Assembly (NCBI GenBank): GCA_002386585.1
Contig: DGIZ01000265.1
Location: 1,125-11,661 of the forward strand
Reading direction: 5' to 3'
DNA: 10,537 bases
Origin: Brevundimonas sp. UBA4609
Lineage (GTDB): Bacteria; Pseudomonadota; Alphaproteobacteria; Caulobacterales; Caulobacteraceae
Under the pieces are notes generated by a model. That model did not search any database. It worked only from the letters and a program-made list of their open reading frames with translations, and was not told the origin of the DNA. Each line of letters begins with the position of its first letter. Position 1 is the stretch's first letter. Made by a program: the position numbers and the translations under genes. This document shows positions 5,272-10,537 of this stretch, piece by piece.

Positions 5272-6456
5272 ATGGCCGATCTGGAGACGTTCCGCGCCGA
5301 GACGCGCGACTGGCTGGAGGCAAACTGCCCCCCTGAATGTCGCGGCGCCGCGCCGGGCGAGGCCGAGATGGTCTGGGGCGGCCGCAACGCCGTCTTCCCG
5401 ACTCCTGCACACAAGGTCTGGCTGGACCGCATGGCCGAGCGCGGCTGGACCGCGCCGGAATGGCCGCGCGAATACGGCGGCGGCGGGCTGAACCGCGAGG
5501 AGGCCAAGGTGCTGGCGTCGGAGATGCGCCGCATCAAGGCGCGGCCGCCGCTCTACAGCTTCGGCGTCTGGATGCTGGGTCCGGCGCTTCTGGCCTTCGG
5601 CACGGAAGAGCAGAAGCAGCGCTTCCTGCCGCCCATCGTGCGCGGCGAAATCCGCTGGTGTCAGGGCTATTCCGAGCCGGGCGCAGGCTCCGACCTCGCC
5701 TCCGTCCAGACCCGCGCCGTGAATCAGGGCGACCACTGGATCGTCAACGGTCAGAAGATCTGGACCTCCTACGCCGACAAGGCCGACTGGATCTTCTGCC
5801 TGGTCCGAACCGATCCCGAGGCGCCCAAGCATCTGGGCATCAGCTTCGTCCTGTTCGACATGGCGACGCCGGGCGTGACGACGCGGCCCATCACCCTGAT
5901 CAGCGGGAAGTCGCCCTTCTGCGAGACCTTCTTCGACGACGTGCGCGTGGAAAAGGAGAACCTGATCGGCACGCTGAATCGCGGCTGGGACGTGGCCAAG
6001 GCCCTGCTGGCGCATGAGCGGACCATGATCGGTGCCATGGGCGATACCGGGGTCGGCCGACCGCTGGGTCAGGTCGCGGCTGATCATCTGGGGCTGGACG
6101 AGGCCGGGCGGCTGGATGAGCCGCTGCTGCGCGCCCGCATCGCCGACTACGACATCGACGCCGCCGCCTTCCGTCTGGCGATGGAGCGGGCGGGCGATCA
6201 GATGAAGGCGAAACAGGCCCATCCGGCCATCGCCTCCATGTTGAAATATTATGGCTCGGAACTGAACAAGCGCCGCCACGAACTGGCCATGGCGGCGGGC
6301 GGATCGGACGCGCTGGAATGGGAGGGCGAGCGCTCGAACGATGGCCAGGCCGCCCGCGACTGGCTGCGCACCAAGGCCAACTCGATCGAAGGCGGGACCA
6401 GCGAAGTCCAGTTGAACATCATCGCCAAACATCTGCTGCAACTACCGGGGGCGTGA
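5272..6456 (+). CDS. Acyl-CoA dehydrogenase, catalytic-type subunit
   Basis: A 394-residue flavoprotein of the acyl-CoA dehydrogenase superfamily that forms the alpha-beta double bond in acyl-CoA thioesters, passing electrons to ETF. The flavin/substrate motif SEPGAGSDLASVQT starts at 134, followed by NGQKIWTSYADKADW. The C-terminal domain ends with SIEGGTSEVQLNIIAKHLL, where E373 aligns with the catalytic base (E376 of medium-chain ACAD). The Shine-Dalgarno GGAGG lies close before the ATG. The sequence resembles the FadE29/IpdE-type subunits that act with an unlike partner, and the next gene is such a partner. The substrate could be a branched, ring-containing or side-chain acyl-CoA. I cannot tell which. 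Confidence 0.92.
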   Translation: MADLETFRAETRDWLEANCPPECRGAAPGEAEMVWGGRNAVFPTPAHKVWLDRMAERGWTAPEWPREYGGGGLNREEAKVLASEMRRIKARPPLYSFGVWMLGPALLAFGTEEQKQRFLPPIVRGEIRWCQGYSEPGAGSDLASVQTRAVNQGDHWIVNGQKIWTSYADKADWIFCLVRTDPEAPKHLGISFVLFDMATPGVTTRPITLISGKSPFCETFFDDVRVEKENLIGTLNRGWDVAKALLAHERTMIGAMGDTGVGRPLGQVAADHLGLDEAGRLDEPLLRARIADYDIDAAAFRLAMERAGDQMKAKQAHPAIASMLKYYGSELNKRRHELAMAAGGSDALEWEGERSNDGQAARDWLRTKANSIEGGTSEVQLNIIAKHLLQLPGA

Positions 6457-6468
6457 CGCCACGCCCGC

Positions 6469-6568
6469 CGTCATCCTCGGGCCTGACCCGAGGATCGAGG
6501 GCTGCGCCGGACTGGACGCCGCCCGCTCGCCACCACGCCCGATGCCCGGATCAAGTCCGGGCATGACG
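6469..6568. repeat. REPIN-like pair between two cotranscribed ACAD genes
   Basis: Two inverted units bound the element: CGTCAT at 6469-6474 and ATGACG at 6563-6568. Hairpin 1 is ATCCTCGGG-CCTGA-CCCGAGGAT (6473-6495). Hairpin 2 is ATGCCCGGA-TCAAG-TCCGGGCAT (6542-6564). Both stems are perfect 9-mers with 5-nt loops. Read in the same sense the units share CGTCAT, loop position and a terminal ATC but differ within the stems at paired positions, keeping them complementary. The spacer is about 45 bp. There is no T-tract, so it is not a plain terminator. This repeat type is widespread between genes of Caulobacterales and sphingomonads, from memory. Confidence 0.85.
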
Positions 6569-6585
6569 AAGAGAAAGTAGGATTG

Positions 6586-7704
6586 ATGCCCCTGATCCTG
6601 ACCGAAGAGCAGATTATGCTTCAGGACGCCGCCGACGGCTTCCTGAAAGAAAACGCGCCCATCGCCCACCTGCGCCGGCTGCGCGACAGCCGCGACCCCG
6701 ACGGCGTCTCGCGCGACCTGTGGCGGGGGTTCGGCGAGATGGGCTTTTCCGGCGTCGTCATTCCCGAGCAAGACGGCGGCTCGGGCCTCGGCGCCGTCGA
6801 GGCGGGCGTCATCGCCGAAAGCCTGGGCCGCACCCTGACGCCGTCGCCCTTCATGGGCTCGTCCGTGCTGGCGGCGACGGTGTTGAAGGCGGCGGGATCG
6901 CAGACGCAGAAGCCATGGCTGGGCCGGATCGCGGCGGGCGAGGCCATCCTCAGCCTGGCCGTCGACGAAGGACCCAAACACGCGCCCGCGAAGATCGCTG
7001 CGCGCGCCGAACGCTCGGGCAACGGCTTCAAGCTGAACGGCGCCAAGGGCTTCGTGCTGGACGGCCATGTCGCCGACGCCCTGATCGTCGCCGCGCAAAC
7101 GGATGAGGGCCTGACCTTGTTCCTGCTCGATCCGGCGACGCCGGGCCTCTCGGTCGAGCGCACCGTCATGGTCGACGCCCACAACGCCGCCCGCGCGACC
7201 TTGAGCGAGGTTCAGGTCGACGCCGACGCCGTGATCGGCGCTGTAGGCGAGGGACGGGGGCCGCTGGACGCCGCCCTGACGCTGGGCCGCGCCTGCGCCG
7301 CTTCGTCGCTGGTCGGGGCGGGGGATCAGGCGTTCAAGGCGACGCTGGACTATCTGAAGACCCGCAAGCAGTTCGGCAGGCTGATCGGCGAGTTCCAGGC
7401 CCTGCAGCACCGCGCCGCCTACCTGTTCACCGAGCTGGAACTGGCCAAGGCCGCGACTTTGGCCGCGCTTCAGGCCATCGACGCGGGCCGCTCCGACGCC
7501 GAACAGGCCGCCGGTATCGCCAAGGCCAAGGCGGGCCGCGTCGCCGAACTGGCGGTGCAGGAGGCGGTCCAGATGCACGGAGGCGTCGGCATGACGGACG
7601 AGTTCGACGTCGGCCTGTTCATGAAGCGGGTGCGGGTGCTGAACGAACTTCTCGGCGACGCCCATTTCCACGCTGAACGCCTAGCTCGCGCCCAGGGCTT
7701 CTAA
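6586..7704 (+). CDS. Acyl-CoA dehydrogenase-like subunit lacking the catalytic Glu
   Basis: A 372-residue acyl-CoA dehydrogenase family protein. N-terminal, middle and C-terminal domains are recognisable: LTEEQIMLQDAADGFL at the start, a degenerate middle domain without the SEPGAGSD motif, and RKQFGRLIGEFQALQHRAA and QMHGGVGMTDEFDVGLFMKR (from about 329) in the C-terminal domain. Where a catalytic Glu (YEGT-type motif) should follow, it reads RVLNELLGDAHFHAERLA. This is typical of the non-catalytic partner in heteromeric ACADs such as mycobacterial FadE28. With the preceding gene it probably forms an alpha2-beta2 enzyme. ATG 6586 is preferred over TTG 6583. AGGA lies only 3 nt upstream and GAGAAAG slightly farther. 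The 129-bp gap from the upstream gene contains a repeat element. Confidence 0.88.
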   Translation: MPLILTEEQIMLQDAADGFLKENAPIAHLRRLRDSRDPDGVSRDLWRGFGEMGFSGVVIPEQDGGSGLGAVEAGVIAESLGRTLTPSPFMGSSVLAATVLKAAGSQTQKPWLGRIAAGEAILSLAVDEGPKHAPAKIAARAERSGNGFKLNGAKGFVLDGHVADALIVAAQTDEGLTLFLLDPATPGLSVERTVMVDAHNAARATLSEVQVDADAVIGAVGEGRGPLDAALTLGRACAASSLVGAGDQAFKATLDYLKTRKQFGRLIGEFQALQHRAAYLFTELELAKAATLAALQAIDAGRSDAEQAAGIAKAKAGRVAELAVQEAVQMHGGVGMTDEFDVGLFMKRVRVLNELLGDAHFHAERLARAQGF

Positions 7705-7706
7705 CC

Positions 7707-8104
7707 CCTTCTCCCCTTGAGGGAGAAGGTGGCCTGCGAAGCAGGCCGGATGAGGGGTGTCGACGCGTCCTGATCCGGTTAGGCTTCGCGATATGGAGAC
7801 ACCCTCCGACAGAAGCCCACATTCGCCCGCCGGGCTCGTAGCGCGCCGACTGACGCCGAAGCCACGCTCTCAAGCTGGTCATTGAGGCTGACGGCGGGAT
7901 TCATCGCCTGACCGAAGCGCGCGACGCCGACCGGGACGCCTGGCTGGCCGAGGCTGGCTATGCGGTTCTGCGCTTCGACAACGCCGCGATACTGCACAAT
8001 CCGAACCTCGTGTTCGAGGCGGTGCGCGGGCACGTCGAAGGACTGCGCCGACACCCCTCATCCGTCTCGCTGCGCGAGCCACCTTCTCCCACAAGGGGAG
8101 AAGG
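7707..8104. mobile_element. Inverted-repeat-bounded element holding a DUF559 remnant
   Basis: Two 56-bp units, 7707-7762 and inverted 8049-8104, match at 49 of 56 positions with no indels. Each contains hairpin 1 (CCTTCTCCC, 5-nt loop, GGGAGAAGG) and hairpin 2. Left hairpin 2 is GGCCTGC-GAA-GCAGGCC. In the right unit two of its base pairs have changed together (C-G to T-A, T-A to C-G) so pairing is kept, although one outer pair is lost. The 286-bp interior is the decayed endonuclease gene described separately. The element sits just after the ACAD stop and before hmgA. It resembles the REPIN-like pairs elsewhere in the window, but with a gene inside. Whether it moved as a unit is inference. 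Confidence 0.6.
7793..8060 (+). pseudogene. Remnant of a DUF559 (Vsr-like) endonuclease gene
   Basis: From 7872 one frame reads KLVIEADGGIHRLTEARD, then RDAWLAEAGYAVLRF and ILHNPNLVFEAVRGHV, the typical C-terminal half of DUF559 proteins, which belong to the PD-(D/E)XK nuclease fold related to Vsr. A different frame from ATG 7793 gives GLVARRLTP, matching the family's N-terminal part, but it ends at a TGA. The central part, normally containing the RRQ...DF motif of about 35-40 residues, is missing, and the C-terminal frame has a stop at 7851. So at least one deletion with a frame change has destroyed it. The C-terminal frame has lost its own stop and runs on through the flanking repeat to 8204. 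No product is expected. Confidence 0.78.
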
Positions 8105-8123
8105 ATGGTGCCGCTTCCCGTTT

Positions 8124-8157
8124 GATCCAGGGCAAAGCCGTGCGGCTCAGGATGACG
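8124..8157 (-). repeat. Single REP-like palindromic unit upstream of hmgA
   Basis: Read on the minus strand this 34-nt unit begins CGTCATCCT and ends GGATC, the same ends as the left unit of the 6469-6568 element. Its core holds AGCCG-CA-CGGCT (8147-8136). No inverted partner is evident nearby. It lies about 45 bp before hmgA, in its probable leader or promoter region. Confidence 0.55.
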
Positions 8158-8200
8158 GGGCGGGATTCACTCGCTACACCTCCGGCAAGGGAGAAACGAC

Positions 8201-9496
8201 ATGACGCGATCCAACGCGCCCGCCTATCAGAGCGGTTTCGCCAACCACTTCGCCACCGAGGCGGTGGACGGCGCCCTGCCGGTGGGCCGCAACTCGCCGC
8301 AGCGTCCGGCGCTGGGCCTCTATGCCGAACAGCTGTCGGGCACGGCCTTCACCGCCCCGCGCGATCATAATCTGAGAAGCTGGCTCTATCGCCTGCGGCC
8401 CTCGGCCCAGCACGGGCCGTATCAGCCGTTCGCGCAAGGGAGGGTGCGCTCCGGTCCCTTCACCGAGACGCCGCCCAATCCTAACCGGATGCGCTGGGAC
8501 CCGCTGCCCATGCCGGACCAGCCGACCGACTGGGTCGAGGGGCTGACGACCTATGGCGGCAACGGCGACGCCGATTCCGGGACGGGGGTGGGCGTCCACC
8601 TCTACGTCGCCAACCGCTCGATGGTCGATCGGGTCTTCTATTGCGCCGACGGCGAGCTGCTGATCGTGCCGCAGCAGGGGACGCAGCGCTTCGTCACCGA
8701 GATGGGGGTGATTGAGGCGGCGCCGGGCCACGTGGTCGTCATCCCGCGCGGCGTGCGCTTCCGCGTCGAGGTCGATGGCGAGGTTCGCGGCTATGTCTGC
8801 GAGAACTACGGCGCGCCCTTCCGCCTGCCGGATCTCGGCCCCATCGGCTCCAACGGCCTGGCCAATCCGCGCGATTTCGAGACGCCGGTCGCCGCCTTCG
8901 AGGACGTGGATCGCCTGACCGAGTGCGTTCAGAAATACGGCGGCAAGCTGTGGGCTGTGACCTTCGATCACAGCCCGCTGGACGTGGTCGCTTGGCACGG
9001 CAACTACGCCCCCTATCGCTATGATACGGCGCGGTTCAACACCATCGGCACGGTCAGCTTCGACCACCCGGACCCGTCGATCTTCACCGTCCTGACCTCG
9101 CCCAGCGACACGCTGGGTACGGCCAACTGCGACTTCGTCATCTTCCCGCCGCGCTGGATGGTGGCCGAGGACACCTTCCGTCCACCATGGTTCCATCGCA
9201 ACGTCATGAGCGAGTTCATGGGGCTGATCTTCGGCGAGTATGACGCCAAGGCGGGGGGCTTTGCGCCGGGCGGCGCCTCCCTGCACAACCGGATGAGCGG
9301 CCACGGACCCGATCAGGCCAGCTGGGACGGGGCGACCGGGGCGGACCTCAAGCCGCACAAGATCGAGAACACCCTGGCCTTCATGTTCGAGACGCGCATG
9401 CCGATCCGCACCACGGCCTGGGCCGAGCAGACGCCGCTGATGCAGCTCGACTACGACGACTGCTGGACCGGGTTCCAGAAAGGCCGCACGGCGTGA
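8201..9496 (+). CDS. hmgA: Homogentisate 1,2-dioxygenase
   Basis: A 431-residue cytosolic non-haem Fe(II) dioxygenase that opens the ring of homogentisate to maleylacetoacetate in tyrosine/phenylalanine degradation. The iron ligands are H332 and E338 (in [14 protein letters not shown]) and H368 (in SGHGPD). H289 (SFDHPDPS) matches the catalytic histidine. All four lie at offset -3 from human HGD (335, 341, 371, 292). Start and family signatures [13 protein letters not shown] and [12 protein letters not shown] are intact and the length is normal. GGGAG lies 7 nt before the ATG. The later pathway genes (maleylacetoacetate isomerase, fumarylacetoacetase) are not in the window. Its stop overlaps the start of the next gene by 4 bp. 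Confidence 0.97.
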   Translation: MTRSNAPAYQSGFANHFATEAVDGALPVGRNSPQRPALGLYAEQLSGTAFTAPRDHNLRSWLYRLRPSAQHGPYQPFAQGRVRSGPFTETPPNPNRMRWDPLPMPDQPTDWVEGLTTYGGNGDADSGTGVGVHLYVANRSMVDRVFYCADGELLIVPQQGTQRFVTEMGVIEAAPGHVVVIPRGVRFRVEVDGEVRGYVCENYGAPFRLPDLGPIGSNGLANPRDFETPVAAFEDVDRLTECVQKYGGKLWAVTFDHSPLDVVAWHGNYAPYRYDTARFNTIGTVSFDHPDPSIFTVLTSPSDTLGTANCDFVIFPPRWMVAEDTFRPPWFHRNVMSEFMGLIFGEYDAKAGGFAPGGASLHNRMSGHGPDQASWDGATGADLKPHKIENTLAFMFETRMPIRTTAWAEQTPLMQLDYDDCWTGFQKGRTA

Positions 9497-9855
9497 GGGG
9501 GAAATCGATCATCGTGGCGGCGGGGCTTTCGGCTCTGCTGGCGCTGGCCGGATGCGCGCCGTCCGCCGAGAAGGCGACCGATCAGTCCGCCGAGGCCGCG
9601 GCCTGCGCCGCTCGGGGCGGAGAGATGCGTCCCGTGGGACGGCTGCAGAGCGTCCAGTGCGTCATTCGCTACGCCGATGCGGGGAAGCCCTGCACCGACG
9701 GCGCCCAGTGTCAGGGGGACTGCCTGGCGTCCGCTGACGCCCGCCCTGCGGCCGGCGCGGCCGCGAGCGGCTTCTGCGCCGCAGACAGCAATCGTTTCGG
9801 CTGTCGCACCGTGATCGAGCACGGCCAGGCCAAGCCGACGCTCTGCATCGACTGA
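9493..9855 (+). CDS. Cys-rich secreted lipoprotein, coupled to hmgA
   Basis: A 120-residue protein with a lipoprotein signal peptide: positive MRGK, hydrophobic core, and lipobox LAGC with Cys21 as the lipidated residue. The mature part has eight further cysteines (38, 56, 67, 73, 77, 95, 104, 118), including [11 protein letters not shown] (67-77), suggesting up to four disulfides and an envelope location. I do not recognise a named family. The GTG start overlaps the hmgA stop (GTGA), so translation is probably coupled. AAAGG lies about 9 nt before it. An intrinsic terminator follows the stop, so this appears to be the last gene of the transcript. Its role beside a cytosolic tyrosine-degradation enzyme is unexplained, and the pairing may be only transcriptional. 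Confidence 0.78.
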   Translation: MRGKSIIVAAGLSALLALAGCAPSAEKATDQSAEAAACAARGGEMRPVGRLQSVQCVIRYADAGKPCTDGAQCQGDCLASADARPAAGAAASGFCAADSNRFGCRTVIEHGQAKPTLCID

Positions 9856-9866
9856 CGTCATGAAAA

Positions 9867-9894
9867 GGGCCCCGTCGCGATCACGACGGGGCCC
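9867..9894. terminator. Bidirectional intrinsic terminator
   Basis: A perfect 11-bp stem, GGGCCCCGTCG (9867-9877) with CGACGGGGCCC (9884-9894), with a 6-nt loop. It lies between convergent genes. TTTT follows on the minus strand and a looser CTGTTCTGT on the plus strand, so it probably serves both the lipoprotein on the left and the one on the right. Confidence 0.85.
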
Positions 9895-9915
9895 CTGTTC
9901 TGTGCGAGGTCCGGT

Positions 9916-10218
9916 TTAGGACTTCGGCGGGGTGTTCGAGGTGGTCATGCCGCCGTCGAGGTTGCCGGCCTCGGCCTTGATGGCGTCAGCCTTCTCGTCG
10001 GCCCTCTTCTGCACGGCGTCGGCCTGGGCGTTGAGGGCGTCGGCCTGTGCGTCGGTCGGGGCGACGTCGGCCTGGTTCTCAAGCTGCGTGGCGGTGACGT
10101 CGGCTTCTGCTTCCACGGCGTCGGCGCGAGCGTCCGCTTCCTTCTCGGCCGGGTTCTGGCAGGCGGCCAGGCCGGTCATGGCGGCGACGGAAACAGCGGC
10201 GAGAACGAGTTTGCGCAT
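9916..10218 (-). CDS. Small Ala/Asp-rich lipoprotein, helical
   Basis: A 100-residue protein. The signal peptide MRKLVLAAVSVAAMTGLAAC ends in the lipobox LAAC with Cys20. The mature part (about 25-85) is almost entirely Ala, Asp, Glu, Lys and Gln with repeated ADA/QAD blocks such as AQADALNAQADAVQKRADEK, giving a long amphipathic, probably coiled-coil helix. This recalls Lpp/OprI-type outer-membrane lipoproteins in shape. There is no C-terminal lysine for peptidoglycan attachment; it ends TPPKS. GGAG lies 8 nt before the ATG. It lies downstream of glk on the same strand with a 74-bp gap in which I see no clear terminator, so read-through from glk is possible. No specific function can be assigned. 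Confidence 0.8.
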   Translation of the reverse strand: MRKLVLAAVSVAAMTGLAACQNPAEKEADARADAVEAEADVTATQLENQADVAPTDAQADALNAQADAVQKRADEKADAIKAEAGNLDGGMTTSNTPPKS

Positions 10219-10292
10219 GGTTGTGCTCCAGATGGTTGAGCCTTGGAAACTCGCGGGCTCACAATCGGTTCACGCCTCTGTGATCACGTTTT

Positions 10293-10537
10293 TCAGCCTG
10301 CTTCGGCGAAGGCCACGCGCGCCGCGCCCAAAAGGGCGGCGTGTTCATGCAGGATCACCTTGGTGGGGATGGCGGCCATATAGTCCTGGAAACGGCCCTT
10401 GCGCTCGAACCGTCGGCGGAAGGGGCTGGCCTGGATGAAGGGCAGGATGCGCGGGACGATGCCGCCGGCGATATAGACCCCGCCGCGCGCGCCGGTGGTC
10501 AGGGCGATGTCTCCAGCCACGGCGCCCAGCATGGCGC
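10293..10537 (-). CDS. glk: Glucokinase, C-terminal part (5' end outside window)
   Basis: About 80 C-terminal residues in a frame open to the right edge. The sequence [16 protein letters not shown], then [15 protein letters not shown] and a closing [13 protein letters not shown], closely follows the C terminus of bacterial (E. coli-type) glucokinase, which phosphorylates glucose with ATP to glucose-6-phosphate. The N-terminal ATP-binding and catalytic part is not in the window. In Caulobacter glk lies at the end of the zwf-pgl-edd-glk Entner-Doudoroff operon. The orientation here would allow the same, with those genes to the right, but that is inference. An ATG at 10532 is internal, not the start. 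Confidence 0.9.
   Translation of the reverse strand, partial: AMLGAVAGDIALTTGARGGVYIAGGIVPRILPFIQASPFRRRFERKGRFQDYMAAIPTKVILHEHAALLGAARVAFAEAG

Noticed and set aside
4915..6441. 508-residue open frame on the minus strand opposite the first acyl-CoA dehydrogenase
   Set aside because: It is antisense to a clearly recognised ACAD gene, is low-complexity and rich in Gly, Arg, Ala, Gln and His, and shows no family motif. Long antisense frames are expected in GC-rich DNA.
6473..6495. Intrinsic terminator after the first acyl-CoA dehydrogenase
   Set aside because: The stem is strong but no T-tract follows, and a matching inverted unit lies 47 bp farther on, so it is better read as part of a repeat pair.
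8010..8204. 64-residue plus-strand frame before hmgA
   Set aside because: It is only the end of the DUF559 remnant continued through the right repeat unit, not an independent gene.
8174..9358. 394-residue minus-strand frame opposite hmgA
   Set aside because: It mirrors a complete hmgA with all iron ligands, and its composition (His, Arg and Gly-rich) is that of a codon-bias shadow.
10280..10287. GTGATCAC palindrome as a CRP/FNR-type site or glk terminator
   Set aside because: Only 8 bp, without the TGTGA-N6-TCACA spacing and without a GC stem plus T-tract on the minus strand.

Overview
The window is GC-rich throughout, with dense genes, short intergenic gaps and strong GC codon bias. A CpdR-type response regulator, an MmgR/SuhB-like sRNA, GANTC sites beside promoters and families of paired palindromic repeats all point to an alphaproteobacterium of the Caulobacterales. 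Brevundimonas or a close relative is my best guess. It reads as chromosomal: no phage, plasmid or complete insertion-sequence genes were found.

Layout from the left. A tRNA (minus) is cut by the window edge and has a recognisable promoter. Next come cpdR (minus) and, divergently, an N-formylglutamate amidohydrolase (plus). Between that gene and a DUF599 membrane protein (minus) lies a minus-strand sRNA gene of about 87 nt carrying the MmgR/SuhB decamer and a strong intrinsic terminator. Inorganic pyrophosphatase (ppa, plus) follows, with its own terminator. A KDPG-aldolase family gene and a kynurenine-formamidase-like alpha/beta hydrolase (both minus) come next. A plus-strand catabolic run then holds a stand-alone Lrp/AsnC ligand-binding (RAM) protein, two adjacent acyl-CoA dehydrogenases that look like the two unlike subunits of a heteromeric enzyme, homogentisate 1,2-dioxygenase (hmgA), and a translationally coupled Cys-rich lipoprotein. 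A bidirectional terminator separates these from a minus-strand Ala/Asp-rich lipoprotein and the 3' part of glucokinase (glk), which runs off the right edge.

Catabolism dominates: tyrosine/phenylalanine (hmgA), possibly histidine (formylglutamate) and tryptophan (formamidase-like hydrolase), acyl-CoA oxidation, and Entner-Doudoroff or sugar-acid metabolism (aldolase, glk). These pathway links are inferred from families and proximity.

The least ordinary content lies between genes. Three paired, inverted palindromic-repeat elements (REPIN-like) sit at 3142-3289, 6469-6568 and 7707-8104, with a further single unit at 8124-8157. The third pair encloses the wreck of a DUF559 (Vsr-like, PD-(D/E)XK) endonuclease gene. 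Its two ends differ by compensatory base changes that keep a hairpin paired, which suggests that the folded structure itself has been maintained.
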